From the NCBI RefSeq assembly GCF_027945075.1, contig NZ_CP116034.1, positions 1,178,001 to 1,242,000 of the forward strand: a stretch of DNA of 64,000 nucleotides, read 5' to 3'. Made by a program: the position numbers and the translations under genes. This DNA comes from Chryseobacterium sp. CY350 (GTDB taxonomy: Bacteria > Bacteroidota > Bacteroidia > Flavobacteriales > Weeksellaceae). The notes below the pieces were generated by a model. That model was given only the letters and a program-made list of their open reading frames with translations, ran no database searches and was not told the DNA's origin. Shown in pieces: positions 1 through 7,990 of this stretch. The stretch's first letter is position 1, and each line of letters starts with the position of its first letter.

Positions 1-92
1 TCAAGACCTATATCGGTAAGAAATTCACCAATTCTTTCAGATTTTAATTCCGTTTTGATATAGTCTTTAAGCCAGTTGTTTGATATTTTCAT
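1..92 (-). CDS. pheT: Phenylalanyl-tRNA synthetase beta subunit, N-terminal fragment
   Basis: Only the first 30 codons are in the window; the gene runs off the left edge. The reading frame starts MKISNNWLKDYIKTEL and continues to a TDIGL segment, the typical opening of bacterial PheT, where this N-terminal domain precedes the EMAP/tRNA-binding region. PheT pairs with PheS to charge tRNA-Phe. The ATG is preceded on the minus strand by an AT-rich gap that holds the dnaN terminator, so pheT and dnaN are probably separate transcripts. The identification rests on a short N-terminal match and cannot be confirmed further here. Confidence 0.75.
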   Translation of the reverse strand, partial: MKISNNWLKDYIKTELKSERIGEFLTDIGL

Positions 93-190
93 CCTTTAAT
101 TTTGAAAATTTATTTTGAATTTTTTCAAGTTACAAATGTCGTGTTTTTTTGAGAAACAGAGAAATTTTTAACCTTTCAACTGAGGCTAAA

Positions 191-224
191 AAACAGAAAA
201 GAGGCTGAAAAATCAACCTCTTTT
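191..224 (-). terminator. Rho-independent terminator of dnaN
   Basis: An 8-bp perfect stem (AAAAGAGG / CCTCTTTT) with a 12-nt loop lies just after the dnaN stop. On the minus strand it is followed by a T-rich tract (CTGTTTTTT). Confidence 0.75.
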
Positions 225-245
225 AAATTTATTTATATTTAAATA

Positions 246-1376
246 TTATAATCCGATTACCGGCATTGATAACATTAAGATATTTTCGTTTTCTTCAAGA
301 CCATCAAGCGGCTCGATGATTCCAGGTCTGTTTGGCTGAGACATTTTCATCGTAATGTCATCTGCTCCGAGAATTCCTAACATTTCTGTCAAGAATTTTG
401 AACTGAAACCAATGTTGATATCTTCACCATTGTAGTCACAAGGGATCTGCATATCTGCTTTGTTTGCATATTCTGTATCTTCTGCATGAAGGTGAAGAAT
501 GTTTGCAGACAATTTGAATCTCACCTGATTCGTAGATTTATTTGACATAATTGAAGCTCTTTTAATTGCTCCTAATAATAAATTTCTATTGATTGTCAAA
601 ACATTCGGGTTTTCTTTAGGAATTACCGCTGTGTAGTTCGGATATTTTCCGTCAATCAATCTACAGATCCAAACGTGCTTACCGAACGTAAATTTAGCCA
701 TGTTTTCATTGAAGTCGATCGTAATGTCTTCATTTGAACTTGCTAAAATATTTTTGAAAATATTCAAAGGCTTTTTAGGCATAATGAATTCCATAGGTTC
801 GGCATTCATCAGGTCGGTTCTTTTATAAACAACCAATCTGTGAGAATCGGTAGAAACAAAATTCGTTTCATTTTCTCCAAATTGGAACAAAACACCCGTC
901 ATTACAGGACGAAGAGAATCATTACTTGTTGCAAAAAGTGTATTCGTTAAGGCTTCAGATAAAACACCTGCAGGCATTGTAACGCTTTGTGCAGCATCAA
1001 ATTCCGGAAGTTCAGGATAATCATCTGTATTGTCTAATGCTACTGCAAAATTATCTTTCTCATCTAAAATCTCAAGCTGGCTTCCTGTACCTTCTGCATT
1101 GTCTTTCACAACAAGCGTCAAAGGCTGCTCGCCATACGTTTTTATAAAATCCTGAAAAATTTTAGCAGGAACAGCAAATTTACCGGCATCATCAGATTTT
1201 ACATCCAACGAAGTCACCAAAGTAGTTTCGCCATCAGACGCTGTAATGGTAAGATTGTTTTCGTTTAACTCAAAAAGGTAATTTTCTAAGATCGGTCTTG
1301 ATTGAGAACTTGATATTACGCCACTTACAGTTTGCAATGCTTTCTGAAGTTCACCACTTGAAATAATAAATTTCAT
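246..1376 (-). CDS. dnaN: DNA polymerase III beta subunit (sliding clamp)
   Basis: Ring-shaped processivity factor that tethers DNA polymerase III and repair enzymes to DNA. At 376 residues it has the usual family length for three repeated clamp domains. It opens with MKFIISSGELQKALQ, contains the STDSHRLVVYKR segment typical of domain 2, and ends in a hydrophobic tail (LMLSMPVIGL) in place of the common MPMR/L ending. It is not next to dnaA or recF; recF lies about 55 kb away in this window. A TATATTTG -7 element on the minus strand (1398-1405) would give a leader of roughly 15 nt. The terminator at 191-224 marks it as a single-gene transcript. Confidence 0.97.
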   Translation of the reverse strand: MKFIISSGELQKALQTVSGVISSSQSRPILENYLFELNENNLTITASDGETTLVTSLDVKSDDAGKFAVPAKIFQDFIKTYGEQPLTLVVKDNAEGTGSQLEILDEKDNFAVALDNTDDYPELPEFDAAQSVTMPAGVLSEALTNTLFATSNDSLRPVMTGVLFQFGENETNFVSTDSHRLVVYKRTDLMNAEPMEFIMPKKPLNIFKNILASSNEDITIDFNENMAKFTFGKHVWICRLIDGKYPNYTAVIPKENPNVLTINRNLLLGAIKRASIMSNKSTNQVRFKLSANILHLHAEDTEYANKADMQIPCDYNGEDINIGFSSKFLTEMLGILGADDITMKMSQPNRPGIIEPLDGLEENENILMLSMPVIGL

Positions 1377-1790
1377 AGATTTTAAAATAAGTTTTTACAA
1401 ATATAACAAATAGTACGAAGAATGGAAAAAATAATCGGTGCGAGTTTTAAACAAACATCATCAGTCGGTTTTGAGACTCGATATTACATTTAAATTTCTA
1501 TAATCATTAATTTCAGCATCAAAAATTTCGGTTGTGTACAAAATGACTGTTACTTTTTTGTTTACCAGAGAATTGTATTCTTAAGGTAAATCTAGATTTG
1601 ACTCAACGTTTGAAATCCAAACACATTAAAATACTTTTAGAAAATTTACTTTTATAATCCTGTGAAAATAAAAGATTCGAAATCAAAGCAAAAGAACTAA
1701 TAAATTTTTCTACATCTTAATTTTTAATTTCACAAGGATAAATGAAATAGTAAAAAACATCAAACAAATATTATATTTGTAAAAAGTTTA
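1377..1790. promoter_or_regulatory. Divergent intergenic region dnaN / dgkA-like
   Basis: 414 bp without a credible gene. It holds a minus-strand -7 element TATATTTG (1398-1405) facing dnaN and a plus-strand TATATTTG (1772-1779) just before the kinase gene. Neither has a clear TTG at the -33 spacing. The middle is plain AT-rich sequence with no strong inverted repeat that I can see. Confidence 0.5.
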
Positions 1791-2159
1791 ATGCGCAAAC
1801 CTCCCATCCATAAAAGTTTTCTGAACGCTTTGCACGGTGTTTTTAGGATGCTGAAATCTGAAAGAAATTTTCAGCTGGAGTTTTTGGCTTTCTTAATTAA
1901 TCTTTTTCTTATTTTTTATCTGAAACTTTCAACTTTAGATACTGTTTTATTATTAATTGTCTCCTTCGGAGTTTTAAGCGCAGAAATTTTCAATACAGCA
2001 ATTGAAAAAATATGCGATTTTAGACAGCCTGAATTTGATGAAAGAATTGGTTTTATAAAAGATATTTCTGCCGGAGCGGTTATTTTGATGGCTCTTTTAT
2101 CTGTAATTGTCGGAATTTTAGTTTATTGGAAATATTTAATATCCTATTTTAATAATTAA
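1791..2159 (+). CDS. dgkA: Diacylglycerol/undecaprenol kinase family protein (DgkA)
   Basis: Small integral membrane lipid kinase, 122 residues, with three predicted membrane helices (about 29-46, 49-69 and 92-116). The family signature is visible: Glu24-Arg-Asn26 before helix 1, and AEIFNTAIE at 64-72 containing the conserved Glu and Asn of the active site, followed by a KDISAGAV segment at 90-97. In Gram-positives and many Bacteroidota such proteins phosphorylate undecaprenol rather than diacylglycerol; which lipid is used here cannot be told. The gene is transcribed alone, with an imperfect terminator hairpin after it. Confidence 0.88.
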   Translation: MRKPPIHKSFLNALHGVFRMLKSERNFQLEFLAFLINLFLIFYLKLSTLDTVLLLIVSFGVLSAEIFNTAIEKICDFRQPEFDERIGFIKDISAGAVILMALLSVIVGILVYWKYLISYFNN

Positions 2160-2184
2160 ATCTTAAACTCAATTATAACCTTCA

Positions 2185-2208
2185 AAAGCTGCCTTTGTAG
2201 GCAACTTT
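2185..2208 (+). terminator. Weak terminator after dgkA
   Basis: AAAGCTGCC and GGCAACTTT form a stem with one mismatch and a TTTGTA loop, 25 nt after the stop. The trailing T-tract is poor, so this is a tentative call. Confidence 0.4.
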
Positions 2209-2257
2209 AAAATAGGAAAAAAGCAAATATGCTTATTTTAATATTTATTGACTAAAC

Positions 2258-2395
2258 CTATTCTGGTTTTGTTGTATTTACAGCCTCTAGAATTTTAGCT
2301 TCATCATTCAGTTCGCCCTTTATTACATTTACATTTTCAGAATAATCGTTTTGACGTATATAAACGCTCACAACGTTTCCGGCTTTTAAATTTTA
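2258..2395 (-). pseudogene. 3' tail of an unidentified gene fused to the broken AraC gene
   Basis: A third minus-strand frame, open from about 2395 to a TAG at 2258-2260, encodes NLKAGNVVSVYIRQND and then about 28 more residues ending NTTKPE. It has no start of its own and picks up where the AraC-like reading frame loses family resemblance. It looks like the C-terminal end of another gene joined to the AraC remnant by a deletion. I do not recognise the protein. It could equally be a chance open frame, since it is only about 45 codons. Confidence 0.35.
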
Positions 2396-2905
2396 TGTCG
2401 GTTTCACTTTCAGAGAATAAATTTTGAATTTTCCTTAAAAAGACAAACAATAAAGCCTGAATATTTTCCGGATATTTTTCTAAAAACAACAAATCTACAA
2501 GCGGTTTCAACTGCTTTTTAGCATTCTCATCCAGTTTTAAAAAAGGTTTAGAATATAAATTGTCGAGATAAGACAATCCGGAAAGGATATTTTTATCCTG
2601 AAATAACTGCAGAAAAAAAGCTTCGGTGAACAATATACAATAGCCTTCGATATCTTGCCAGTCTTCAAACACATGAAGTTGTCCCGGTGAAATAAAAAAC
2701 AGACTGTCTTCTGCTATTTCATAGTTTTTGTAGTCGATAGTTTGTCTGCTATTCCCTTTGGTGATCCACAAAATCTCAAAAAATTATGTCTGTGCGGAAA
2801 AACAATATTCTCCGGCTCTACCATTTCCTGAAAAGCATCTATCAAAAAATCAATCCTGTTAAGCGGCTGATTGATATGATCTGCAATAGAAATAGTTGGG
2901 AACAT
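2337..2905 (-). pseudogene. AraC-family regulator, frameshifted and lacking its HTH domain
   Basis: The N-terminal sensor half of an AraC-type regulator is split over two frames. The 5' part (from MFPTISIADHINQ to PHRHNF) stops matching after an A6 run on the plus strand at 2778-2783. Adding one base there joins it to FEILWITKGNSRQ and on to FFISPGQLHVFEDW, which is the classic cupin sensor layout. The ORF then ends after about 144 more codons, in a basic stretch, without the roughly 100-residue double helix-turn-helix domain that would bind DNA. The gene therefore has both a -1 frameshift and a 3' truncation and cannot make a working regulator. The start is taken at the Met before FPTIS; another Met lies 7 codons upstream. 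Confidence 0.8.
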
Positions 2906-2967
2906 TTTGCAAATGTAAGACTTCAATGTCTTAGAAATTCAAAATCATTTGCAGTATAAAGAGAATA

Positions 2968-3369
2968 CTATTTTAAAATCAGCATGATCTTTTTATGTGA
3001 TTCTATAATTTCAACCAAGATTTCAAATAAGGTTTGTCCGTTTCCAGCAATCAAATCATCAAGGTTTTCCTGAGCTAAATCTATATTGAAAGGTTTTCCC
3101 TGCTTAATTTTATTTTCATAAAAAACTTTGGTCGCTTCAAAACCTAAATCTTCTGTTGATTTCTGAGAATCTTTCCAAATGATTTCAAGTTCATCTTTAT
3201 TTTCAAAACCTCCGTAAAGAATGTCATCAAATCCATCCAAAGTTCCGACTTTCCAATCGGCGTCTTTCATTAAGACTGTAGAAACTTCTTCATAGAATCC
3301 TGACAAATCAGAAAAATGGCTGCCATTGATGACAGCCGTTTTCTTGTTATTTTTATTTGAAGTATTCAA
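2968..3369 (-). CDS. Barstar-family protein (barnase-inhibitor fold)
   Basis: 133 residues. Residues about 11-133 follow the barstar layout: an initial strand with AVING, a helix after FYEEV, a D-W-K-V-GTLDGFDDILYGGF stretch equivalent to the barstar region around the ribonuclease-binding helix, an acidic LEIIWKD strand, and a C-terminal helix-strand ending HKKIMLILK. Barstar homologues bind and inhibit barnase-type RNases, or act as immunity proteins. No RNase or toxin gene lies next to it. Its start overlaps the 3' end of purL by 17 nt, so it is probably co-transcribed with, and translationally coupled to, purL. The family call is firm; the partner is unknown. Confidence 0.75.
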   Translation of the reverse strand: MNTSNKNNKKTAVINGSHFSDLSGFYEEVSTVLMKDADWKVGTLDGFDDILYGGFENKDELEIIWKDSQKSTEDLGFEATKVFYENKIKQGKPFNIDLAQENLDDLIAGNGQTLFEILVEIIESHKKIMLILK

Positions 3370-6300
3370 CTCCGTTTTTGAATATATTATGATAATTCGC
3401 AGTCGGAATATTTTTCATTAAACCTTCTGCAAAACGTTCCGGATGACCCATTCTACCATAAATTTTACCGTCCGGACTTGTGATTCCCTCAATTCCGAAT
3501 AAAGAATTATTTGGATTGAATGGCATTCCGTGAGCAATGTTTCCATCTAAATCTAGATATTGCGTCGCAATCTGTCCGTTCTCATACAACTTCTGAATTT
3601 CTTCTTCCGAAGCCATAAAACGACCTTCACCGTGAGAAATTGGAATCGTATAAACCTGATCTTTCATTCCCTTAAGCCAAGGCGATTCGTCGTTAAGAAC
3701 TTTCACATTCACCATTTGAGAAATGTGTCTTCTAATTGCATTGTGAGCCAATGTCGGAGAATTTTCATCTAAATCTTTAATTCTTCCGTAAGGCAATAAT
3801 CCTGATTTTACCAAAGCCTGGAAACCGTTACAGATTCCGATGATCATTCCGTCTCTGTCGAGCAATTCGTGAACGGCATTACTCATCTTTTCATTTTTTA
3901 AAACATTCACGATAAACTTCGCAGAACCATCTGGTTCGTCACCCGCAGAAAACCCTCCGGAGAATGCCAAAATCTGCGACTGTTTAATTTCCTTTACCCA
4001 CGCATCGATACTCTCGTCAAGCAACTGATGATTGATATTAATCAGAGGCAAACTGCTTACGATTGCGCCTTCTTTTTGGAATGCATTCAGCGTATCATAT
4101 TCACAGTTTGTTCCAGGAAAAACCGGTGCAAAAACTCTTGGCTGAGCAATTCCGTGTTTCTTAATGATGATGTTTCTTGGGTTGATTGAGTTCAGTTTAG
4201 AATCCAATTCAATCACTATTTTTTCTTTTTCTACAGTTGAAAAAAGATTTTCAAAAGTTTGTGTATTTGCTTCAAGTAATTTTTCGATTTCAAAATTTAA
4301 ATTATTGATTTTAAAATTATTCGAATTATTAACTTCGCCAATTAATTGAAGATTAACAGAACTTAATTCTTCAGTTGATTCTATAATTAGACTTCCGATA
4401 TTTTTTGCCAATAAACTGTTCTCATCAGCAATATTAATTTCAGCTCCCAATCTGTTTCCGAAACTCATTTTAGCTAAAGCAACTGCAACTCCACCTTCTT
4501 TAACGGTCTTCACAGAAACGATTTTTCCCACTTTGATATTTTCGAAAATCAATTCAAAAACAACCTTTAGATTTTCATAGTTTGGAAGTCCGTTTTCCTG
4601 CGGAATATGATTGTAGAAATACAGTTTATTTCCTGCCTGTTTAAGTTCCGGAGAGATCACATTTTTCTTTTCTCCATTAGCACAAGCGAAAGAAATCAAT
4701 GTTGGCGGAACATTCAAATCCTGATACGTTCCACTCATTGAATCCTTACCTCCGATGGCAGCCAAACCAAGGTTAATCTGCGCATCGTAAGCTCCTAAAA
4801 GAGAAGCTAAAGGTTTACCCCACTTCTCAGGATTCTGACCTAATTTTTCAAAATATTCCTGAAAACTTAATCTGATATTTTTATAATCGCCACCCATCGC
4901 AACGATTTTTACAACACTTTCTACAACTGCATAAGAAGACCCCAACAGTGAGTTTTGCTTGGAAATTTCAGCATCGAATCCCCAACTTGCAAAGGAAACT
5001 GTTTCAACGTTTCTAGCTCCTAAAATTGGTAAAGTTTGAGCGCTTCCTTCCATCAGAGTCTGCTGGTATTTCCCACCCAAAGGCATCGCAACCGTAGTCG
5101 CACCAATCGATGAGTCGAACATTTCCAATAAACCTTTTTGAGAAGCAACGTTTTTATCTGCCAAGATTTTCAAGAAATTCTCTTCGTTGAAAACAGGTGT
5201 CTCTTCCTCTACTTCATTAAGATGCGTAATCTTAACCTCCTGACTTTTAGAACAACCGTTCGTATCCAAAAATTCTCTTGAAAGATCAACAATCTTATCA
5301 CCTTTCCAGAACATCTGCATTCTTCCAGAATCTGTCACTTTTGCAACTTCAACAGCCACAATATTTTCAGCTTCACAGAACTTGATGAACTGTTCTTTAT
5401 CTTTTGGCTCAACCACGACTGCCATTCTTTCCTGAGATTCAGAAATGGCAAGTTCGGTTCCGTTCAAACCTTCATATTTTAAAGGTAAAACATCCAGATT
5501 AACTTCCAAAGAATCAGCAATTTCACCGATTGCTACAGAAACGCCTCCAGCTCCGAAGTCATTAGATTTCTTAATCAATCTCGTCACTTCAGGATTTCTG
5601 AATAATCTCTGGATTTTACGTTCTTCAACGGCATTTCCTTTCTGAACTTCTGAACTCATTGTGTGGATAGAAGTTTCGTCCTGTTCTTTCGAACTTCCGC
5701 TTGCTCCACCAACACCGTCACGACCTGTTGCGCCTCCTAAAATAATGATAGAATCGCCAGCTTCAGGCTTTTCACGTCTTACCCAATCCACAGGAACTGC
5801 TCCGGTCACGAAACCAACTTCCATTCTTTTTGCTTTGTAACCTTCATCGTAGATTTCAGAAACCATTGTAGTCGCCAAACCGATTTGGTTACCGTAAGAA
5901 GAATATCCGTTTGCAGCCTGTTTTGTGATTGTTTTTTGAGGTAATTTCCCCGGTAAAGTTTGGTCAACTGGTTCCAAAACATCAGCAGCGCCTGTCAATC
6001 TCATCGCTTGGAAAACGTAAGAACGCCCGGACAAAGGATCTCTGATGGCACCACCTAAACACGTTGAAGCACCACCAAAAGGCTCAATTTCCGTCGGATG
6101 ATTGTGTGTTTCATTTTTAAATAATAAATACCACGGTTCTTTTTTACCATCGTATTCAGCTTCGATTTGAATCGTACAGGCGTTGATTTCATCTGAAACA
6201 ACAAGGTTTTCAAGGTTGCCTGTTTTATGGAAATATCTTCCGCAAACGGTTGCCAAATCCATTAAGGAGATGGGTTTCAATTCGCGTCCTAAGAATTTTC

Positions 6301-7045
6301 TTTTTTCGATATAATCATTGAAAATGGTTTCCAATGTATGTTTAAACTGTCCTTCAAATTCAATATTCGACAATTCTGTTTCAAACGTTGTGTGACGGCA
6401 GTGGTCGCTCCAATACGTGTCTAAAACTTTTAGTTCAGTTTCTGTAGGATTTCTATGTTCAGTTTTAAAGTATTCCTGAATGAATTTTAAGTCATCTAAT
6501 CCTAAGGCAAAACCGTGATTGTTAAAGAAGTTTTCAAGTTGAGCATCATCAAAATTGATGAAATTTTCGTGAACAATTACTTTTGACGGTGTTTCTTCTG
6601 CAGGAATATTTAAAACTGATAAATCTTTCTCCTGAGATTCCACCTTATTAATCAAAAGATCTTTGATTTTTACCAAATCAGATTGGGTAATGCCTTCAAA
6701 CTCCAGGAGTTTACCGCTTCTCACCTTAGATTTCTCATTTTCAGTCAGTAAAGCGATACACTGTTGAGCAGAATCAGCGCGCTGATCGTATTGTCCGGGT
6801 AAAAATTCCAATGCGAAGTAAACTCCTTCTGCAGGATTTTCTTCGATTAAAATATCAGTAACGGGATCAACAAAAGTGCTATTAACAACTTTTTCGAACT
6901 CACCATCGTTCAAATTGAAAATATCGTACACATTGTACACTTTTACATTTTTGACCGACGGAACAACCGCTCTTACTTCATCAAAAATTTTTGGGCTTTC
7001 TACATCGAAAATTCCTCTTTTTTCTACGAAAATTCTTTTGTTCAT
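3353..7045 (-). CDS. purL: Phosphoribosylformylglycinamidine synthase (large, single-chain)
   Basis: Fourth step of purine synthesis: converts FGAR, ATP and glutamine to FGAM. At 1230 residues it is the long form with synthetase and glutaminase in one chain. Visible landmarks are the N-terminal PurS-like domain, the DTYWSDHCRHTTF linker block, the ATP-site KNETHNHPTEIEPFGGAST segment, GGKDSMSGTY in the second half, and a C-terminal class I amidotransferase with nucleophile Cys in IIGICNGFQAL and the His-Glu pair in RMGHPERF. A -7 element TAAATTTG on the minus strand at 7113-7120 would give a leader of about 60 nt. The barstar-like gene follows with a 17-nt overlap. Confidence 0.97.
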   Translation of the reverse strand: MNKRIFVEKRGIFDVESPKIFDEVRAVVPSVKNVKVYNVYDIFNLNDGEFEKVVNSTFVDPVTDILIEENPAEGVYFALEFLPGQYDQRADSAQQCIALLTENEKSKVRSGKLLEFEGITQSDLVKIKDLLINKVESQEKDLSVLNIPAEETPSKVIVHENFINFDDAQLENFFNNHGFALGLDDLKFIQEYFKTEHRNPTETELKVLDTYWSDHCRHTTFETELSNIEFEGQFKHTLETIFNDYIEKRKFLGRELKPISLMDLATVCGRYFHKTGNLENLVVSDEINACTIQIEAEYDGKKEPWYLLFKNETHNHPTEIEPFGGASTCLGGAIRDPLSGRSYVFQAMRLTGAADVLEPVDQTLPGKLPQKTITKQAANGYSSYGNQIGLATTMVSEIYDEGYKAKRMEVGFVTGAVPVDWVRREKPEAGDSIIILGGATGRDGVGGASGSSKEQDETSIHTMSSEVQKGNAVEERKIQRLFRNPEVTRLIKKSNDFGAGGVSVAIGEIADSLEVNLDVLPLKYEGLNGTELAISESQERMAVVVEPKDKEQFIKFCEAENIVAVEVAKVTDSGRMQMFWKGDKIVDLSREFLDTNGCSKSQEVKITHLNEVEEETPVFNEENFLKILADKNVASQKGLLEMFDSSIGATTVAMPLGGKYQQTLMEGSAQTLPILGARNVETVSFASWGFDAEISKQNSLLGSSYAVVESVVKIVAMGGDYKNIRLSFQEYFEKLGQNPEKWGKPLASLLGAYDAQINLGLAAIGGKDSMSGTYQDLNVPPTLISFACANGEKKNVISPELKQAGNKLYFYNHIPQENGLPNYENLKVVFELIFENIKVGKIVSVKTVKEGGVAVALAKMSFGNRLGAEINIADENSLLAKNIGSLIIESTEELSSVNLQLIGEVNNSNNFKINNLNFEIEKLLEANTQTFENLFSTVEKEKIVIELDSKLNSINPRNIIIKKHGIAQPRVFAPVFPGTNCEYDTLNAFQKEGAIVSSLPLININHQLLDESIDAWVKEIKQSQILAFSGGFSAGDEPDGSAKFIVNVLKNEKMSNAVHELLDRDGMIIGICNGFQALVKSGLLPYGRIKDLDENSPTLAHNAIRRHISQMVNVKVLNDESPWLKGMKDQVYTIPISHGEGRFMASEEEIQKLYENGQIATQYLDLDGNIAHGMPFNPNNSLFGIEGITSPDGKIYGRMGHPERFAEGLMKNIPTANYHNIFKNGVEYFK

Positions 7046-7164
7046 TTTTATAGATATGGGATTTTAGCTTTCATTCTAAAATCATTTATTAGATTTATTT
7101 TTAATTTATTGTCAAATTTAATTAACGAATTGATTTAAAATTGTTAAATCAGTTGACTCAATAG

Positions 7165-7320
7165 CAGTCCTACGGACTGTAAATTCATTGATATTTGTGA
7201 TCAGCTACGCAGATAGAATTCCTCTCGAAGTTTTTTTATCATATTTTTTGAGAATGATTCCTCTAGGAATCGTATCTGTGTAGAAAAATACTTACAAAGA
7301 TGGCGCAGTCCGTAGGACTG
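7165..7320. repeat. REPIN-like inverted pair of REP hairpins
   Basis: Between purL and the Y1 transposase gene lie two exact inverted copies of a 15-nt hairpin, CAGTCCTACGGACTG at 7165-7179 and its reverse complement CAGTCCGTAGGACTG at 7306-7320. Inside them is a second inverted pair: CTACGCAGATA near 7205 and TATCTGTGTAG near 7272-7282, plus a GATTCC-TCTA-GGAATC hairpin at 7256-7271. The whole 156 bp is thus an imperfect palindrome centred on a T-rich loop, the layout of a REPIN. The rest of the 323-bp gap holds only the purL promoter region. Confidence 0.8.
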
Positions 7321-7368
7321 CTATTTTTTCATTCACAAAAATTCAAATATTTAATAACAAAATCATTT

Positions 7369-7836
7369 TTATTCATCATAGAATTCAAACAAATATTCAT
7401 TTTTAAAGTCAACCTCAAACGCATTCAGCATTTCAAGATATTCTTCCTTGAAGCTCTTTTTTGAATGATGCTTTTCCTGATTCAAAACATAATTTACAAC
7501 TTTATCTTTCTGACTTTTCGCATAAGAAAAAGCACCATAACCTTCCTGCCAAGAAAACTTATCTAAACATAATTTCTTATCATTAATGAAATTCGTAGAT
7601 TCAATTTTAACCGTTTTAATCAATTCCGGGATTTTGATCTGCAAATTCTTATAACTGAAAAAGATATGAATATGATCAGGGTTTGTATAAATAGCTAATA
7701 CTTTTTGTTTCTTATTGCTAAATATTCCACAAATATATCTTTCAACTTCTTCTCTTACTTCCGATTTAATTTTAATATCACGTCCTTTTGTTGCAAAAAC
7801 TACCTGAATATAAATTTGTGTATAAGTGTTCGGCAT
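7369..7836 (-). CDS. REP-associated / IS200-like Y1 transposase
   Basis: 155-residue HUH single-strand transposase of the Y1 superfamily. The metal-binding HxH is at His55-Ile-His57 within NPDHIHIFF. The candidate nucleophile is Tyr105 in WQEGYGAFSYAKSQ, and the segment LNQEKHHSKKSFKEEYLEML is typical of the stand-alone Bacteroidota group. The gene is intact. There is no tnpB, and instead of IS200 ends the flanks carry REP hairpins of matching type (7165-7320 and 7866-7932). This is the hallmark of a domesticated RAYT that mobilises or maintains REP sequences rather than a self-copying IS. Confidence 0.9.
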   Translation of the reverse strand: MPNTYTQIYIQVVFATKGRDIKIKSEVREEVERYICGIFSNKKQKVLAIYTNPDHIHIFFSYKNLQIKIPELIKTVKIESTNFINDKKLCLDKFSWQEGYGAFSYAKSQKDKVVNYVLNQEKHHSKKSFKEEYLEMLNAFEVDFKNEYLFEFYDE

Positions 7837-7865
7837 AAATTTTTTTCATCATTTTTACAAAGATA

Positions 7866-7932
7866 GCATTCCTACGGAATGCAACTTTATAATAACCTTC
7901 ATTCTACACAGATTTTATTCCTACGGAATAAA
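7866..7932. repeat. Two REP hairpins beside the Y1 transposase
   Basis: GCATTCC-TAC-GGAATGC (7866-7882) and TTTATTCC-TAC-GGAATAAA (7914-7932) share the ATTCC-TAC-GGAAT core. Each is preceded by a CAGAT word (CTACACAGAT before the second), matching the CTACRCAGATA seen in the REPIN on the other side of the gene. They lie immediately upstream of the transposase start. Confidence 0.8.
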
Positions 7933-7956
7933 TTAAATCTAAACTTAATTTTCAAG

Positions 7957-7985
7957 TAAAAAAAATGCAGCCCAAAAGACTGCAT
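7957..7985 (-). terminator. Rho-independent terminator of purB
   Basis: ATGCAG/CTGCAT stem with a 9-nt loop, 6 nt after the purB stop. On the minus strand it is followed by a run of about eight T. Confidence 0.85.
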
Positions 7986-7990
7986 ATTAT

